Source: Geodermatophilus nigrescens (lineage in GTDB: Bacteria > Actinomycetota > Actinomycetes > Mycobacteriales > Geodermatophilaceae). Taken from it: 64,000 nucleotides of DNA. Location: contig NZ_FQVX01000002.1 in assembly GCF_900129495.1 (NCBI RefSeq), positions 744,001 through 808,000 of the forward strand. The letters are read 5' to 3'. The translations under genes were made by a program, and so were the position numbers. The notes under the pieces are model-generated. The model searched no databases and was not told the DNA's origin. It saw only the letters and a list, made by a program, of their open reading frames with translations. The first letter of the stretch is position 1, and every line of letters begins with the position of its first letter. Below are positions 36,315 to 47,227 of the stretch, piece after piece.

Positions 36315-37606
36315 GCCTGCGGGGTGCCCGGGGCGTGCCCGTTGCCGGCGGGCGCGCCGGGACCGGGCTGGCCGTTCTGCGCCTGACCGGGTGCCTGACC
36401 GGGCGCCTGACCGAGGGCACGGCCGGGCTGCTGGCCGTTCTGCGGGGCGGGCGGCGGGAACGGCGGGCCGTACTGCGGCGCGCCCTGCGGCGGCCCGTAC
36501 TGCGCCGCCCCGGGCGGGGGCACCTGCGGGCCGCCGGGCGCGGCCGGCCCGAAGCCGCCGGCGCGCTGGCGCGGGGTGACCTGCGGCAGCGGCACGGTCT
36601 GCAGGATCCGCTTGACGACGTGGTCGGCGGGCACACCGTCGGCCAGCGCGTCGTAGGAGAGCACGAGGCGGTGGCGCAGCACGTCGGCGGTGACGTCGAG
36701 GACGTCCTGCGGCAGCACGTAGTCGCGGCCGCGGACCAGGGCGAGCGCGCGGCTGGCGGCGATCAGGCCGAGGGACGCGCGGGGGCTGGCGCCGTAGGAC
36801 ACCCAGGAGGCGACGTCGTCCATGCCGTGGTCGCGCGGCTGGCGGGTGGCGACGACGAGCCGCACGACGTAGTCGACCAGCGCGTGGTGCACGAACACCT
36901 GGGAGGCGGTGCGCTGCATGCGGCGCAGGTCGTCGGGGCCGAGGACGGTCTCGGCCACCGGCGGCGTCGAGCCCATCCGGTAGATGATCTCGCGCTCCTC
37001 CTCCGGGCTCGGGTAGTCGACGAGCACCTTCATGAGGAAGCGGTCGCGCTGGGCCTCGGGCAGCGGGTAGACGCCCTCGGACTCGATCGGGTTCTGCGTG
37101 GCGAGCACGAGGAACGGGTCGGGCAGCTTGTGCGTGACGCCGCCGATGGACACCTGCCGCTCGGCCATGACCTCGAGCAGCGCCGACTGCACCTTCGCCG
37201 GCGCGCGGTTGATCTCGTCGGTGAGCACGAAGTTGGCGAACACCGGGCCGAGCTCGGTGTCGAAGGCGTCCTGGCCGGCCTTGTAGATGCGGGTGCCGAG
37301 GATGTCGGCGGGCACCAGGTCGGGGGTGAACTGCAGGCGGGCGAACTGCCCGCCGACGACCCGCGCCAGCGTCTCGACGGCGAGGGTCTTCGCGACGCCC
37401 GGCACGCCCTCGAGGAGCACGTGGCCGCGGGCCAGCAGCGCCACCAGCATCCGCTCGACCAGCCGGTCCTGGCCGACGATGACCCGCTTGATCTCGAACA
37501 GGACCCGCTCCAGCCGCGCGGCGTCGGCCGACGGCGGCACCGGAGCACCGCTCGCGGCGGACGCGCCCGCGGGCTTGTCGAGAGGGGTGCTGGCGGCGGT
37601 GGTCAC
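36311..37606 (-). CDS. MoxR-family AAA+ ATPase
   Basis: 431 aa from GTG 37606. Walker A is LEGVPGVAKTLAVETLA, Walker B FVLTDEINRAPAKVQSALLE, sensor 1 LATQNPIESEGVYPLPEAQR with the arginine finger region in RDRFLMKVLVDYP. The AAA+ lid domain runs to about residue 340. The last ~75 residues are an unusual Gly/Pro/Gln/Ala tail with APGQ and QYGPP repeats, absent from typical MoxR proteins. The gene leads the MoxR-DUF58-VWA operon; its promoter should lie in the following 330-base gap. Confidence 0.92.
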   Translation of the reverse strand: MTTAASTPLDKPAGASAASGAPVPPSADAARLERVLFEIKRVIVGQDRLVERMLVALLARGHVLLEGVPGVAKTLAVETLARVVGGQFARLQFTPDLVPADILGTRIYKAGQDAFDTELGPVFANFVLTDEINRAPAKVQSALLEVMAERQVSIGGVTHKLPDPFLVLATQNPIESEGVYPLPEAQRDRFLMKVLVDYPSPEEEREIIYRMGSTPPVAETVLGPDDLRRMQRTASQVFVHHALVDYVVRLVVATRQPRDHGMDDVASWVSYGASPRASLGLIAASRALALVRGRDYVLPQDVLDVTADVLRHRLVLSYDALADGVPADHVVKRILQTVPLPQVTPRQRAGGFGPAAPGGPQVPPPGAAQYGPPQGAPQYGPPFPPPAPQNGQQPGRALGQAPGQAPGQAQNGQPGPGAPAGNGHAPGTPQA

Positions 37607-37794
37607 GGGGCTCCCTGGATGCCGGTCCGCGGCCGCCGGGCACCCGTCGTCGGGGTCCCGGAGAGGCCGGTGACGGGCCGCTCGCCCGTCCCGGCGCCAG
37701 TGTCCCACCCCGACCTGGCAGGCCGTCCGGTTCGGCCGTGCGGCGCCCCGCGCGGCGCGTCCGCCCGGACACGCCGCCGCCCCCGGACGCGCGG

Positions 37795-37828
37795 AGGCGC
37801 CCGGTGCGTCCCCCTGCACCGGGCGCCT
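37795..37828 (-). terminator. Distal hairpin terminator after the NlpC/P60 gene
   Basis: AGGCGCCCGGTGC (37795-37807) pairs perfectly with GCACCGGGCGCCT (37816-37828), loop of eight bases. It is the second of two hairpins downstream of the minus-strand wall-hydrolase gene. Confidence 0.7.
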
Positions 37829-37850
37829 CTCGGCTGCTAGCGTGGGCGGT

Positions 37851-37884
37851 GCGTCGGGCAGCTCCCCCCGTGGCTGCCCGACGC
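37851..37884 (-). terminator. Proximal hairpin terminator after the NlpC/P60 gene
   Basis: GCGTCGGGCAGC (37851-37862) pairs perfectly with GCTGCCCGACGC (37873-37884), a 12-base stem with a 10-base loop, about 54 bases beyond the stop codon of the minus-strand gene. Confidence 0.7.
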
Positions 37885-37937
37885 CCCACTCCTCCCCCGG
37901 CCGGTGTCCCCCTCCCCGGCCCGGGAAGCCTCCTCGG

Positions 37938-39335
37938 TCACGCGGTCGGACGGACCGCGCCGAAGTAGTCGCTGCCGAACCACATGGAGCCGGTCCGGAC
38001 GACGTCGCCGCTCTGCGGGGCGTGGATCACCCGGCCGTTCCCGATGTACAGCGCGACGTGGTAGATCGACGTGTACGAGTTGCCGGAGCCCCAGAAGACC
38101 AGGTCGCCGGGGCGCAGGTCGGCGCGGGCCACCGTGGAGCCGCGGAAGCGCCACCACTGGTCGCGGCTGGTGCCGCCGATCCGGATGCCGGCCTGGGCGT
38201 AGGCGTACTCGGTGAGCCCCGAGCAGTCGAAGCCCCAGATGCGGGTGTCCGGCGGGATGCCGTAGCCCGGGCCGTTGCTGCCGCCGCCGCCCCAGCTGTA
38301 GGGCAGGCCCTGCTGCGACATCGCGGCGTCGATCGCGGTCTCCACCGCCGACGCCGAGGGCGCGCCGGCGGTGGTGGCCGGCGGCGGCGTCGGGTTGCCC
38401 GAGGACGCCGAGCCCGAGCCCGACGACGACGAACCGGACGACGAGCCGGACGAGGGCGTGGTCGCCGACGAGCCCGACGAGGACGAGCGGGACGGCGTGC
38501 TGGGCGCGGCGGCCCGCGGTGCGGGCGCCGGCGCCGGTGCCGGGCGGGCGGCGGCCCGCGCAGCAGCGGCCGCGGCGGCCTGGGCGGCCTGCTCGGCGGC
38601 GGCCTGCTCGGCCTCCAGCTGCGCGACCTCGAGACCCGCGGCCTCCGCCTGGGCGGCGACGGCGTCGCGCTGCTCGGCGACGGCGGCGCGCTGCTCGCGG
38701 GCGGCGGACTCCTGCGCCTGCGCGCCGGACAGCGTGACGGCGGCCTCGGCCTGCAGCGTCTCGGCCTGCGCGGAGGCGACGCGCGCCTGCTCCTGCGCGG
38801 CGACGGCCTGCTGCTGCAGCACCTCGAGCTCGCCGACGACGTCGACGCGGTGGCTGCCGGCGGCCTCGAGCAGCGCGGCGCGCTCGATGAGCTGGGCGGG
38901 GCCGTCGGCCGACATGAGCGCGGCGGCGCCGGGGGCGGTGGTGCCCTGGATGTAGGTCGTGCGGGCGTAGTCGGCGACCTGCGCGCGGCCCACGGCGACG
39001 TCGGCGGCGGCCTGCGCGGCGGCGGCCGTCGCGGCGTCGGCGGCGGCACGGGCGGCCTCGTAGGCGGCCTGCGTCTCCTCGTAGTCCTGCAGCGCGATCT
39101 GCGCGTTCTGGTGCGCCGTCTCGGCGGCGGCCTCGGCCTGCGCGAGCTGGGCGCTCAGCACGCCCACCTGCTGGTCGGCGGCGACCCGCTCGGCCTCGGC
39201 GGCGGCGATCTCGGCGTCGCTCGGGGCGGCGGCGGCGGTGCCCGGCGTCAGCCCCAGGACGACCAGGCCGGCGACCGCGGTGCCGGCGGCGCGGATGGCC
39301 CAGTGGTGATGTCGCGTGCGCGTACCCGTTCCCAC
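37938..39335 (-). CDS. Secreted NlpC/P60 peptidoglycan endopeptidase with coiled-coil
   Basis: Cell-wall hydrolase of the RipA/D type that cuts stem peptides. 465 aa from GTG 39335. A signal peptide (AIRAAGTAVAGLVVLGL, ending TAAAAP at about residue 37) is followed by a long Ala/Gln/Glu coiled coil (about 40-255). A Pro/Ala and Ser-rich linker leads to the C-terminal NlpC/P60 domain (about 330-465). The catalytic Cys is in FDCSGLTEYAYAQAG, the His in YHVALYIGNGRVIHAP, with a third residue nearby. The coiled coil probably autoinhibits or docks to a divisome partner. It is flanked by terminators on both sides, so it is monocistronic. Confidence 0.92.
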   Translation of the reverse strand: MGTGTRTRHHHWAIRAAGTAVAGLVVLGLTPGTAAAAPSDAEIAAAEAERVAADQQVGVLSAQLAQAEAAAETAHQNAQIALQDYEETQAAYEAARAAADAATAAAAQAAADVAVGRAQVADYARTTYIQGTTAPGAAALMSADGPAQLIERAALLEAAGSHRVDVVGELEVLQQQAVAAQEQARVASAQAETLQAEAAVTLSGAQAQESAAREQRAAVAEQRDAVAAQAEAAGLEVAQLEAEQAAAEQAAQAAAAAAARAAARPAPAPAPAPRAAAPSTPSRSSSSGSSATTPSSGSSSGSSSSGSGSASSGNPTPPPATTAGAPSASAVETAIDAAMSQQGLPYSWGGGGSNGPGYGIPPDTRIWGFDCSGLTEYAYAQAGIRIGGTSRDQWWRFRGSTVARADLRPGDLVFWGSGNSYTSIYHVALYIGNGRVIHAPQSGDVVRTGSMWFGSDYFGAVRPTA

Positions 39336-39404
39336 GTGCCGACCCCTCCCGGTGCGCCGGCTCGCCGGCCGGCGCTCGCTGTGCGGGCGCCCGGGACCGG
39401 ACGC

Positions 39405-39435
39405 CACCCAGGCCGGTCATCGACCGGCCCGGGTG
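39405..39435 (-). terminator. Hairpin between the acyl-CoA ligase and NlpC/P60 genes
   Basis: GGCCGGTC (39411-39418) pairs with GACCGGCC (39422-39429), and CACCC (39405-39409) with GGGTG (39431-39435), with one mismatch between the two stems. It lies about 47 bases beyond the ligase stop, separating the two minus-strand genes. The NlpC promoter must then lie between 39336 and 39404. Confidence 0.65.
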
Positions 39436-39481
39436 ACCTCCGGAGGGATCTGCGGGGGATCTCCCCCCATGGGGGTGGGCC

Positions 39482-41020
39482 TCAGTTCACCTGGCGGCCG
39501 CCGGTGGAGGACCAGAACGGCTCGCGCAGCTTGAACTTCTGGATCTTGCCGGTGGCGGTGCGGGCGAGCTCGTCGCGGAACTCGACGCGCTTGGGCGCCT
39601 TGTAGCCGGCCAGCCGGGTGCGGCAGTGGGCGATGATCTCCTCCGCCGTCGCCGTCTCCCCCTCGGCGAGCACGACGAGGGCGGTGACCAGCTCGCCCCA
39701 CTTCTCGTCGGGGATGCCGATGACGGCGACCTCGGCGACCGCCGGGTGGCTGAACACGGCGTCCTCGACCTCGATCGAGGACACGTTCTCCCCGCCGGTG
39801 ATGATCACGTCCTTCTTGCGGTCGGAGATCGTGAGGTAGCCGCCGTCGTCCACGCTGCCGCCGTCGCCGGTGTGGAACCAGCCGCCCTCCAGCGCCTCGG
39901 CGGAGGCGTCGGGGTTCTCCCAGTAGCCGGCGAGCACGGTGTTGCCGCGGGCCAGAACCTCTCCCGACTCGCTGATCTCGATCCGGGTGCCGAGCGCGGG
40001 GACGCCGGCCCGCGACAGCCGCCTGGCCCGCTCCTCGGGGTCGAGGTCGTCGAACTCCGCGCGGGGCCGGTTGACGGTCAGCAGCGGTGCGGTCTCGGTG
40101 AGGCCGTAGATCTGGTTGAACTCCCAGCCGAGCTCGGCCTCCACGCGGGCGATGGTCCGTGACGGCGGCGGGGCCCCGGCGACGACGATGCGCACCCGGT
40201 CGCGGCCCGGGACCTCGCCGTCCCACTCGGCGGCGGCGTCGAGGACGGCGTTCCACACCGCCGGCGCCCCGGACATCATCGTCACGCCGTGGCGCTCGAC
40301 CCGGCGCAGGATCTCCGCGCCGTCGACCTTGCGCAGCACCACCTGGCGGGCCCCGACGCCGGCCATCGTGTACGGCAGGCCCCAGCCGTTGCAGTGGAAC
40401 ATCGGCAGCGTGTGCAGGTAGACGTCGCGGTCGCTGACCTGCATGTGCATCCCGAAGGTGACCGCGTTGACCCAGATGTTGCGGTGGGTCATCTGCACGC
40501 CCTTGGGCCGCGCCGTCGTCCCGCTCGTGTAGTTGATCGTGGCGGTGGCGTCCTCGTCGGGCTCGGCCCACGGCCGCGGCTCGGCGTCGAAGGCCAGCAA
40601 CTGCTCGTACTCCTCGCCGGTGCCGAAGCGGTGCTCGGCCTGCACGCCCTTGAGCGAGGTCTCCAGCTCAGGGTCGACCAGCAGCACCCTCGCGCCGGAG
40701 TGCCCGACGATGTAGGAGACCTCCTCGGGGTTGAGCCGGAAGTTCACCGGCACCGCCACCCGCCCCGACGACGGCACGGCGAGCAGGACCTCCAGCAGCC
40801 GGGCGGCGTTGTGGCTGACGACCGCCACCCGCTCGCCCTCCCCCACGCCCAGGGCGTCGAGCCCCGCCTGCAGCGCGCGGCCGCGGCGGGCGACGTCGCG
40901 CCAGCTCACCTCCCCCAGCGACGGGGCCGGCTGGTCCGGCTCGTCGACGATCCCGACCCGGTCGCCGTACACGAGCTCGGCGCGGTCGAGGAAGTCGCGG
41001 GTGGTCAGGGGCACGCGCAT
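39482..41020 (-). CDS. Acyl-CoA synthetase (AMP-forming), long-chain fatty-acid ligase type
   Basis: 512 aa from the ATG at 41020; a GTG at 41080 would add 20 low-complexity residues. It activates a carboxylic acid to its CoA thioester through an acyl-adenylate. P-loop-like motif YTSGTTARPKGVQMTH, A5 motif IYGLTETAP, GWFHTGDGG, the hinge SDRKKDVIITGGENVSS and the catalytic Lys in TATGKIQKFKLRE are all intact. It is of the FadD/medium-chain group, and the exact chain length is not predictable. No neighbour is clearly linked, and a hairpin follows the gene. Confidence 0.93.
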   Translation of the reverse strand: MRVPLTTRDFLDRAELVYGDRVGIVDEPDQPAPSLGEVSWRDVARRGRALQAGLDALGVGEGERVAVVSHNAARLLEVLLAVPSSGRVAVPVNFRLNPEEVSYIVGHSGARVLLVDPELETSLKGVQAEHRFGTGEEYEQLLAFDAEPRPWAEPDEDATATINYTSGTTARPKGVQMTHRNIWVNAVTFGMHMQVSDRDVYLHTLPMFHCNGWGLPYTMAGVGARQVVLRKVDGAEILRRVERHGVTMMSGAPAVWNAVLDAAAEWDGEVPGRDRVRIVVAGAPPPSRTIARVEAELGWEFNQIYGLTETAPLLTVNRPRAEFDDLDPEERARRLSRAGVPALGTRIEISESGEVLARGNTVLAGYWENPDASAEALEGGWFHTGDGGSVDDGGYLTISDRKKDVIITGGENVSSIEVEDAVFSHPAVAEVAVIGIPDEKWGELVTALVVLAEGETATAEEIIAHCRTRLAGYKAPKRVEFRDELARTATGKIQKFKLREPFWSSTGGRQVN

Positions 41021-41081
41021 GCCGGGCTCCCGGGTGGCCAGGGCCGACCGCGGTCGGCCGCTCGACGTGGTCGGGGTCACG

Positions 41082-41510
41082 CTATCCGCTGGCGAGCACC
41101 AGCCACGCGGCCACGAGCGTGCCCGCCGTCGCGGCCAGCGCCCGGACGGTGTCCACCCGCAGCAGCCGGGCGAGCACCGCCCGGTCGAACCCCTGCGCCA
41201 GGTGCCGGTGCAACGGCACGGCGAGCAGGCCGGTGACCCCCAGGACGACGCCCAGGCAGACGGCGGCCGCGACCACGCCGGTCACCGGCGCGCCGGCCGG
41301 GCGGGCGGCGAGCAGCCACAGCACCGTGACGCCCTGCCCGGCGAACAGCGGCCCGACGACGGCGGTGACCCGCCGCTGGTGCGCCTTCTCGTAAGCGGGG
41401 AACGCCCCGGCCGGCACCCGCGCGAACTGCGGGTAGACCAGCGCCCGGACGGTCCACTGGAACCCGGCGTAGGCGGCGGTCAGCGCCAGGTGGACGACGA
41501 GGAGGGTCAC
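41082..41510 (-). CDS. Small integral membrane protein in the sirtuin operon
   Basis: 142 aa from GTG 41510, which overlaps the stop of the upstream small gene (GTGA). Four transmembrane segments are predicted (about residues 2-20, 50-68, 78-98 and 122-140). Conserved-looking polar features include QWTVRALVYPQFARVP near the first helix and AYEKAHQRRVTAVVGPL before the second. It resembles DUF1772-like or similar small membrane families, but I cannot assign it firmly. Co-transcription with the sirtuin gene is strongly suggested by the overlaps. Confidence 0.72.
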   Translation of the reverse strand: MTLLVVHLALTAAYAGFQWTVRALVYPQFARVPAGAFPAYEKAHQRRVTAVVGPLFAGQGVTVLWLLAARPAGAPVTGVVAAAVCLGVVLGVTGLLAVPLHRHLAQGFDRAVLARLLRVDTVRALAATAGTLVAAWLVLASG

Positions 41511-41896
41511 CGCCGCGTCGTCGTCCTCGGCGTCGTCGTCCTCGGCGTCGTCTTTGTCGGCGTCTTCGGCGGCTTGCCGCGCCACGCCAGGCTCCGCGCG
41601 TCGAGCTCGCGCAGCAGCGGGTCGCCCTCGGCGAGCACCCGCTCGGCCATCGCGACCGCCCCGGCGAGCTGGTCGTCGGACAGCTGGGCGAAGGCCGGCG
41701 ACCGGCGGCGGTCGAGCACGTCGTACCAGCGCCCGCCGACCGCGTGGTCGAGCACGATCCGGCCGAAGCAGTGGTCGTTCGTGACCACCCAGCGGCCCTC
41801 GCGCGCCCGCCGCGGCAGCTCGTGCAGCACCAGCTCGCGGTAGCGGGCGAGCAGCGCCTCCCGGCGCGCCCCGCCCACGGGCTCGGCGCGGGTCAC
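41507..41896 (-). CDS. Conserved small protein of unknown function in the sirtuin operon
   Basis: 129 aa. Its GTG overlaps the sirtuin stop and its TGA overlaps the next gene's GTG. The core (residues about 12-105) contains RYRELVLHELPRRAREGRWV, then NDHCFGRIVLDHAVGGRWYD and AVAMAERVLAEGDPLLRELD, ending RSLAWRGK. This pattern is familiar from unannotated actinobacterial proteins, but I cannot name a function. The single conserved Cys/His pair (DHCF) could bind metal or a nucleotide. After RGK comes an odd tail of Thr, Pro, Lys and Arg (PPKTPTKTTPRTTTPRTTTR) encoded by a CGTCGTCCTCGG repeat. Confidence 0.75.
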   Translation of the reverse strand: MTRAEPVGGARREALLARYRELVLHELPRRAREGRWVVTNDHCFGRIVLDHAVGGRWYDVLDRRRSPAFAQLSDDQLAGAVAMAERVLAEGDPLLRELDARSLAWRGKPPKTPTKTTPRTTTPRTTTRR

Positions 41897-42651
41897 GCCG
41901 TCCCCAGCAGCCGCGGCAGCGCCGTCGAGATGGGCTCGCGGACGACGAGGTCGGCGAGGTCGTCGTAGGGCGTCGGCTCCGCGTTCACGATGACGACCCG
42001 GGCGCCGTGCGCGGCGGCGATCTCCACCAGCCCGGCCACGGGGTACACGACGAGCGAGGTGCCGACGGCGAGGAAGACGTCGCAGTCGGCGGCCGCCTCG
42101 GCCGCGGCGGCCAGCACCCGCTCGTCCAGCGCCTGCCCGAAGCTCACGGTCGCCGACTTGAGGATGCCCCCGCAGACGCGGCAGGCCGGGTCGTCCTCGC
42201 CGGCGTCGAGGCGGGCCAGGGCGTCGTCCATCGACGTGCGGTCGCCGCAGGACAGGCACTCGACGGCGTGCACCGTGCCGTGCAGCTCGAGCACGGTGCC
42301 CGGCGGGGAGCCGGCGGCCTGGTGCAGCCCGTCGACGTTCTGGGTGAGCAGCGCGTGCAGCCGGCCCTGCTCCCCCAGCCGCGCCAGCGCCCGGTGCCCG
42401 GCGTTCGGGGCGACGTCGGCGGACCGCATCTCCGCGCGCATGCGCCACGCCTTCCGGCGGATCCCCGGGTCGGCGACGTAGTAGGACAGCGTCACGAGCT
42501 TCTCGGCGTCGGGGTCGCGGGTCCAGACGCCGTTCGGGCCGCGGTAGTCGGGGATGCCGCTGTCGGTGGAGATCCCGGCGCCGGTGAGCACGGTGACCCG
42601 CCGGGCCTCGGCGAGCCAGCCGGGCAGCGGGTCGGGGACGGCGCCGGTCAC
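41893..42651 (-). CDS. Sirtuin-family NAD-dependent protein deacylase
   Basis: 252 aa from GTG 42651. Sir2 motifs: GAGISTDSGIPDYRG (about residues 24-38), TQNVDGLH with the catalytic His downstream in ELHGTVHA, a zinc site of CLSCG and CRVCGG, then GTSLVVYP and VNAEPTPYDD. It removes acyl groups from lysines using NAD+; in actinomycetes the known targets include acyl-CoA synthetases. An AMP-forming acyl-CoA synthetase gene follows two genes downstream, which fits such regulation (inference). The three genes 42651-41082 are joined by 4-base overlaps. Confidence 0.94.
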   Translation of the reverse strand: MTGAVPDPLPGWLAEARRVTVLTGAGISTDSGIPDYRGPNGVWTRDPDAEKLVTLSYYVADPGIRRKAWRMRAEMRSADVAPNAGHRALARLGEQGRLHALLTQNVDGLHQAAGSPPGTVLELHGTVHAVECLSCGDRTSMDDALARLDAGEDDPACRVCGGILKSATVSFGQALDERVLAAAAEAAADCDVFLAVGTSLVVYPVAGLVEIAAAHGARVVIVNAEPTPYDDLADLVVREPISTALPRLLGTA

Positions 42652-42833
42652 GCGCCCACGGTAGGCACGCCCCTCGGGCCGGGCACTTCCGCGGAGATGC
42701 ACCGGCCCCACCCGGTGCGACACAGGTCACCGGGTGAGGGAAGGGTCGCCTTCCCAGCGGCCCGCGCGCGCCACCTGGGATGATGGAGGGTGGCATTCAA
42801 GCCCGATGGACTCTCGAGGGTGAGGCGCAAGCA

Positions 42834-45692
<2,859 letters not shown>

Positions 45693-45699
45693 TCCCCCG

Positions 45700-46455
45700 A
45701 TGGACCTGGGCCTGGGCGGTCGCGGGTACCTGCTCACCGGCGCGAGCCGGGGGCTGGGCCTGGCGACCGCCCGGGCCCTCGTCGCCGACGGGGCGCGCGT
45801 CCTCGTCAGCTCCCGCTCCGCCTCCTCCGTGGACGCCGCCGTCGCCGCGTTGGGCGACGGCGCGTCCGGGGCGGTGGCCGACCTCGCCGACCCCGGTGCC
45901 GCCGAGCACCTGGTGACGACGGCGCGCGAGCGGCTCGGCACGGTCGACGGCCTGCTGGTCAGCGTCGGAGGCCCCGCGCCGGGCAGCGTGCTGGAGACGC
46001 CGGAGGACGCCTGGCGCGCCGCCGTCGACAGCGTGCTGCTCGGCCCGCTGCGGCTGGTGCGGGCGCTGGTGCCGCACCTGTCCGCCGGCGCCGTCATCGG
46101 CTTCGTGCTCTCCACGTCGGTGCGCCAGCCGATCGGGTCCCTCGCGATCTCCAACGGCCTGCGCCCCGGCCTGGCCATGACGGCGAAGGCGCTGTCCGAC
46201 GAGCTCGGCCCGCGCGGGATCCGGGTGCTCGGGCTGATGCCGGGCACCATCGCCACCGACCGGATCACCGAGATCGAGGCCGCCTCCGGGGACCCGGCCG
46301 CCGCACGGGCCCGCACCGAGCGGAGCATCCCGCTGCGCCGCGTCGGCCAGCCCGAGGAGTTCGGCCGGGTGGCCGCCTTCCTGCTCTCCCCCGCCGCGAG
46401 TTACGTCACGGGCACGATGGTCGCCGTCGACGGCGGCGTCCTCCGCACCCCGTGA
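45700..46455 (+). CDS. Atypical short-chain dehydrogenase-like protein
   Basis: 251-aa SDR fold: TGASRGLGLATARALV (cofactor), VADLADPGAAEHL, VSVGGPAPGS in place of NNAG, and the terminal TMVAVDGGVLRTP. The active site is unusual. After STSVRQPIG the helix reads ISNGLRPGLAMTAKALSDEL, keeping the Lys but lacking the Tyr four residues before it. It may be a reductase with a displaced Tyr or a non-catalytic member; this subgroup is common in actinobacteria as 3-oxoacyl reductase homologs. It follows aconitase by seven bases, and its stop overlaps the chelatase start. Confidence 0.82.
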   Translation: MDLGLGGRGYLLTGASRGLGLATARALVADGARVLVSSRSASSVDAAVAALGDGASGAVADLADPGAAEHLVTTARERLGTVDGLLVSVGGPAPGSVLETPEDAWRAAVDSVLLGPLRLVRALVPHLSAGAVIGFVLSTSVRQPIGSLAISNGLRPGLAMTAKALSDELGPRGIRVLGLMPGTIATDRITEIEAASGDPAAARARTERSIPLRRVGQPEEFGRVAAFLLSPAASYVTGTMVAVDGGVLRTP

Positions 46456-47168
46456 CCGCCGTCCCGGACGCTCCGGCCGACGGCCCCGTCCTCGTCGCGT
46501 GCGCGCACGGCACCCGCAACCCCGCGGGGCGCCGGCTGGTGGCCGAGCTGGCGCTCACCGCGCGCCGGCTGCGTCCCGGCCTGGTCACGACGGCGGCCTT
46601 CGTCGACGTGCAGCCGCCGACCGTCGTCGACGTGGTCGCCGGGCTCGCCGCGGAGGAACGGCCGGCCGTCGTCGTGCCGCTGCTGCTGTCCGGCGGCTAC
46701 CACGTGCACGTCGACATCGCGGGTGCGGTGGCCGCGCACGAGTCCGCCGTCGCCGCCCGCCCGCTGGGCCCCGACCCGCGGCTGGCCGCGGTGCTCGCCG
46801 ACCGGCTGGCCGAGGCCGGCGCCGATCCGCGCGACCCGCTCACCGCCGTCGTGCTGGCCGCGGCCGGGTCGAGCGACCCGCGCTCGGTCGCCGACGTCGA
46901 GGACACCGCCGACCTGCTGCAGCGCTCCTGGGCGGGCCCGGTGACCACCGGCTACGGCTCGGCCGCGCAGCCCCCGGTCGCCGACGCGGTGGCCGCCGCG
47001 CGGCGGGCCGGCGCCGAGCGGGTCGTCGTCGCCTCCTACCTGCTGGCGCCCGGGCACTTCCACGGCAAACTCGCCGAGGCCGGTGCCGACCTGGTCACCG
47101 CTCCCCTGCTGCCCGACGCGCGCATCGCCGCGGTCCTGCTCGACCGCTACGACGCCGCCCTCGGCTGA
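46452..47168 (+). CDS. CbiX/SirB-type chelatase (sirohydrochlorin cobalto-/ferrochelatase family)
   Basis: 238 aa, two CbiX-like halves in one chain. The first has CAHGTRNPAGRRLVAELA with the metal-site His and PLLLSGGYHVHVDI with the second His pair; the degenerate second half has GYGSAAQPPVADAV and VASYLLAPGHFHGKLAEAG. These proteins insert Fe2+ or Co2+ into sirohydrochlorin for sirohaem or cobalamin. Neither nitrite/sulfite reductase nor cobalamin genes are adjacent, so the product is open. The GTG start overlaps the upstream SDR stop by four bases. A hairpin terminator follows. Confidence 0.9.
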   Translation: MTAVPDAPADGPVLVACAHGTRNPAGRRLVAELALTARRLRPGLVTTAAFVDVQPPTVVDVVAGLAAEERPAVVVPLLLSGGYHVHVDIAGAVAAHESAVAARPLGPDPRLAAVLADRLAEAGADPRDPLTAVVLAAAGSSDPRSVADVEDTADLLQRSWAGPVTTGYGSAAQPPVADAVAAARRAGAERVVVASYLLAPGHFHGKLAEAGADLVTAPLLPDARIAAVLLDRYDAALG

Positions 47169-47175
47169 CGCCACC

Positions 47176-47204
47176 GGGCCGCCTCCCGGGGTGGGAGGCG
47201 GCCC
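47176..47204. terminator. Hairpin between chelatase and the convergent efflux pump gene
   Basis: GGGCCGCCTCCC (47176-47187) pairs perfectly with GGGAGGCGGCCC (47193-47204), loop of five bases, seven bases after the chelatase stop and 23 before the MFS stop. Confidence 0.85.
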
Positions 47205-47227
47205 GGGACGCGGGGACCGGGGGCTCG

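Larger units (their letters stand above)
37607..37937. other. 331-base intergenic region: MoxR promoter side and two NlpC terminators
   Basis: There is no credible gene in this stretch. Its right half holds two perfect hairpins just downstream of the NlpC/P60 stop (listed separately). Its left half, about 37607-37790, must carry the promoter of the MoxR operon; no consensus -35/-10 pair is obvious on the minus strand. Confidence 0.6.

Noticed and set aside
39336-39480. Possible c-di-AMP (ydaO) riboswitch before the NlpC/P60 gene
   Set aside because: Such riboswitches often precede actinobacterial wall hydrolases, so I looked for the conserved core. I found only a terminator-like hairpin and no recognisable riboswitch consensus.
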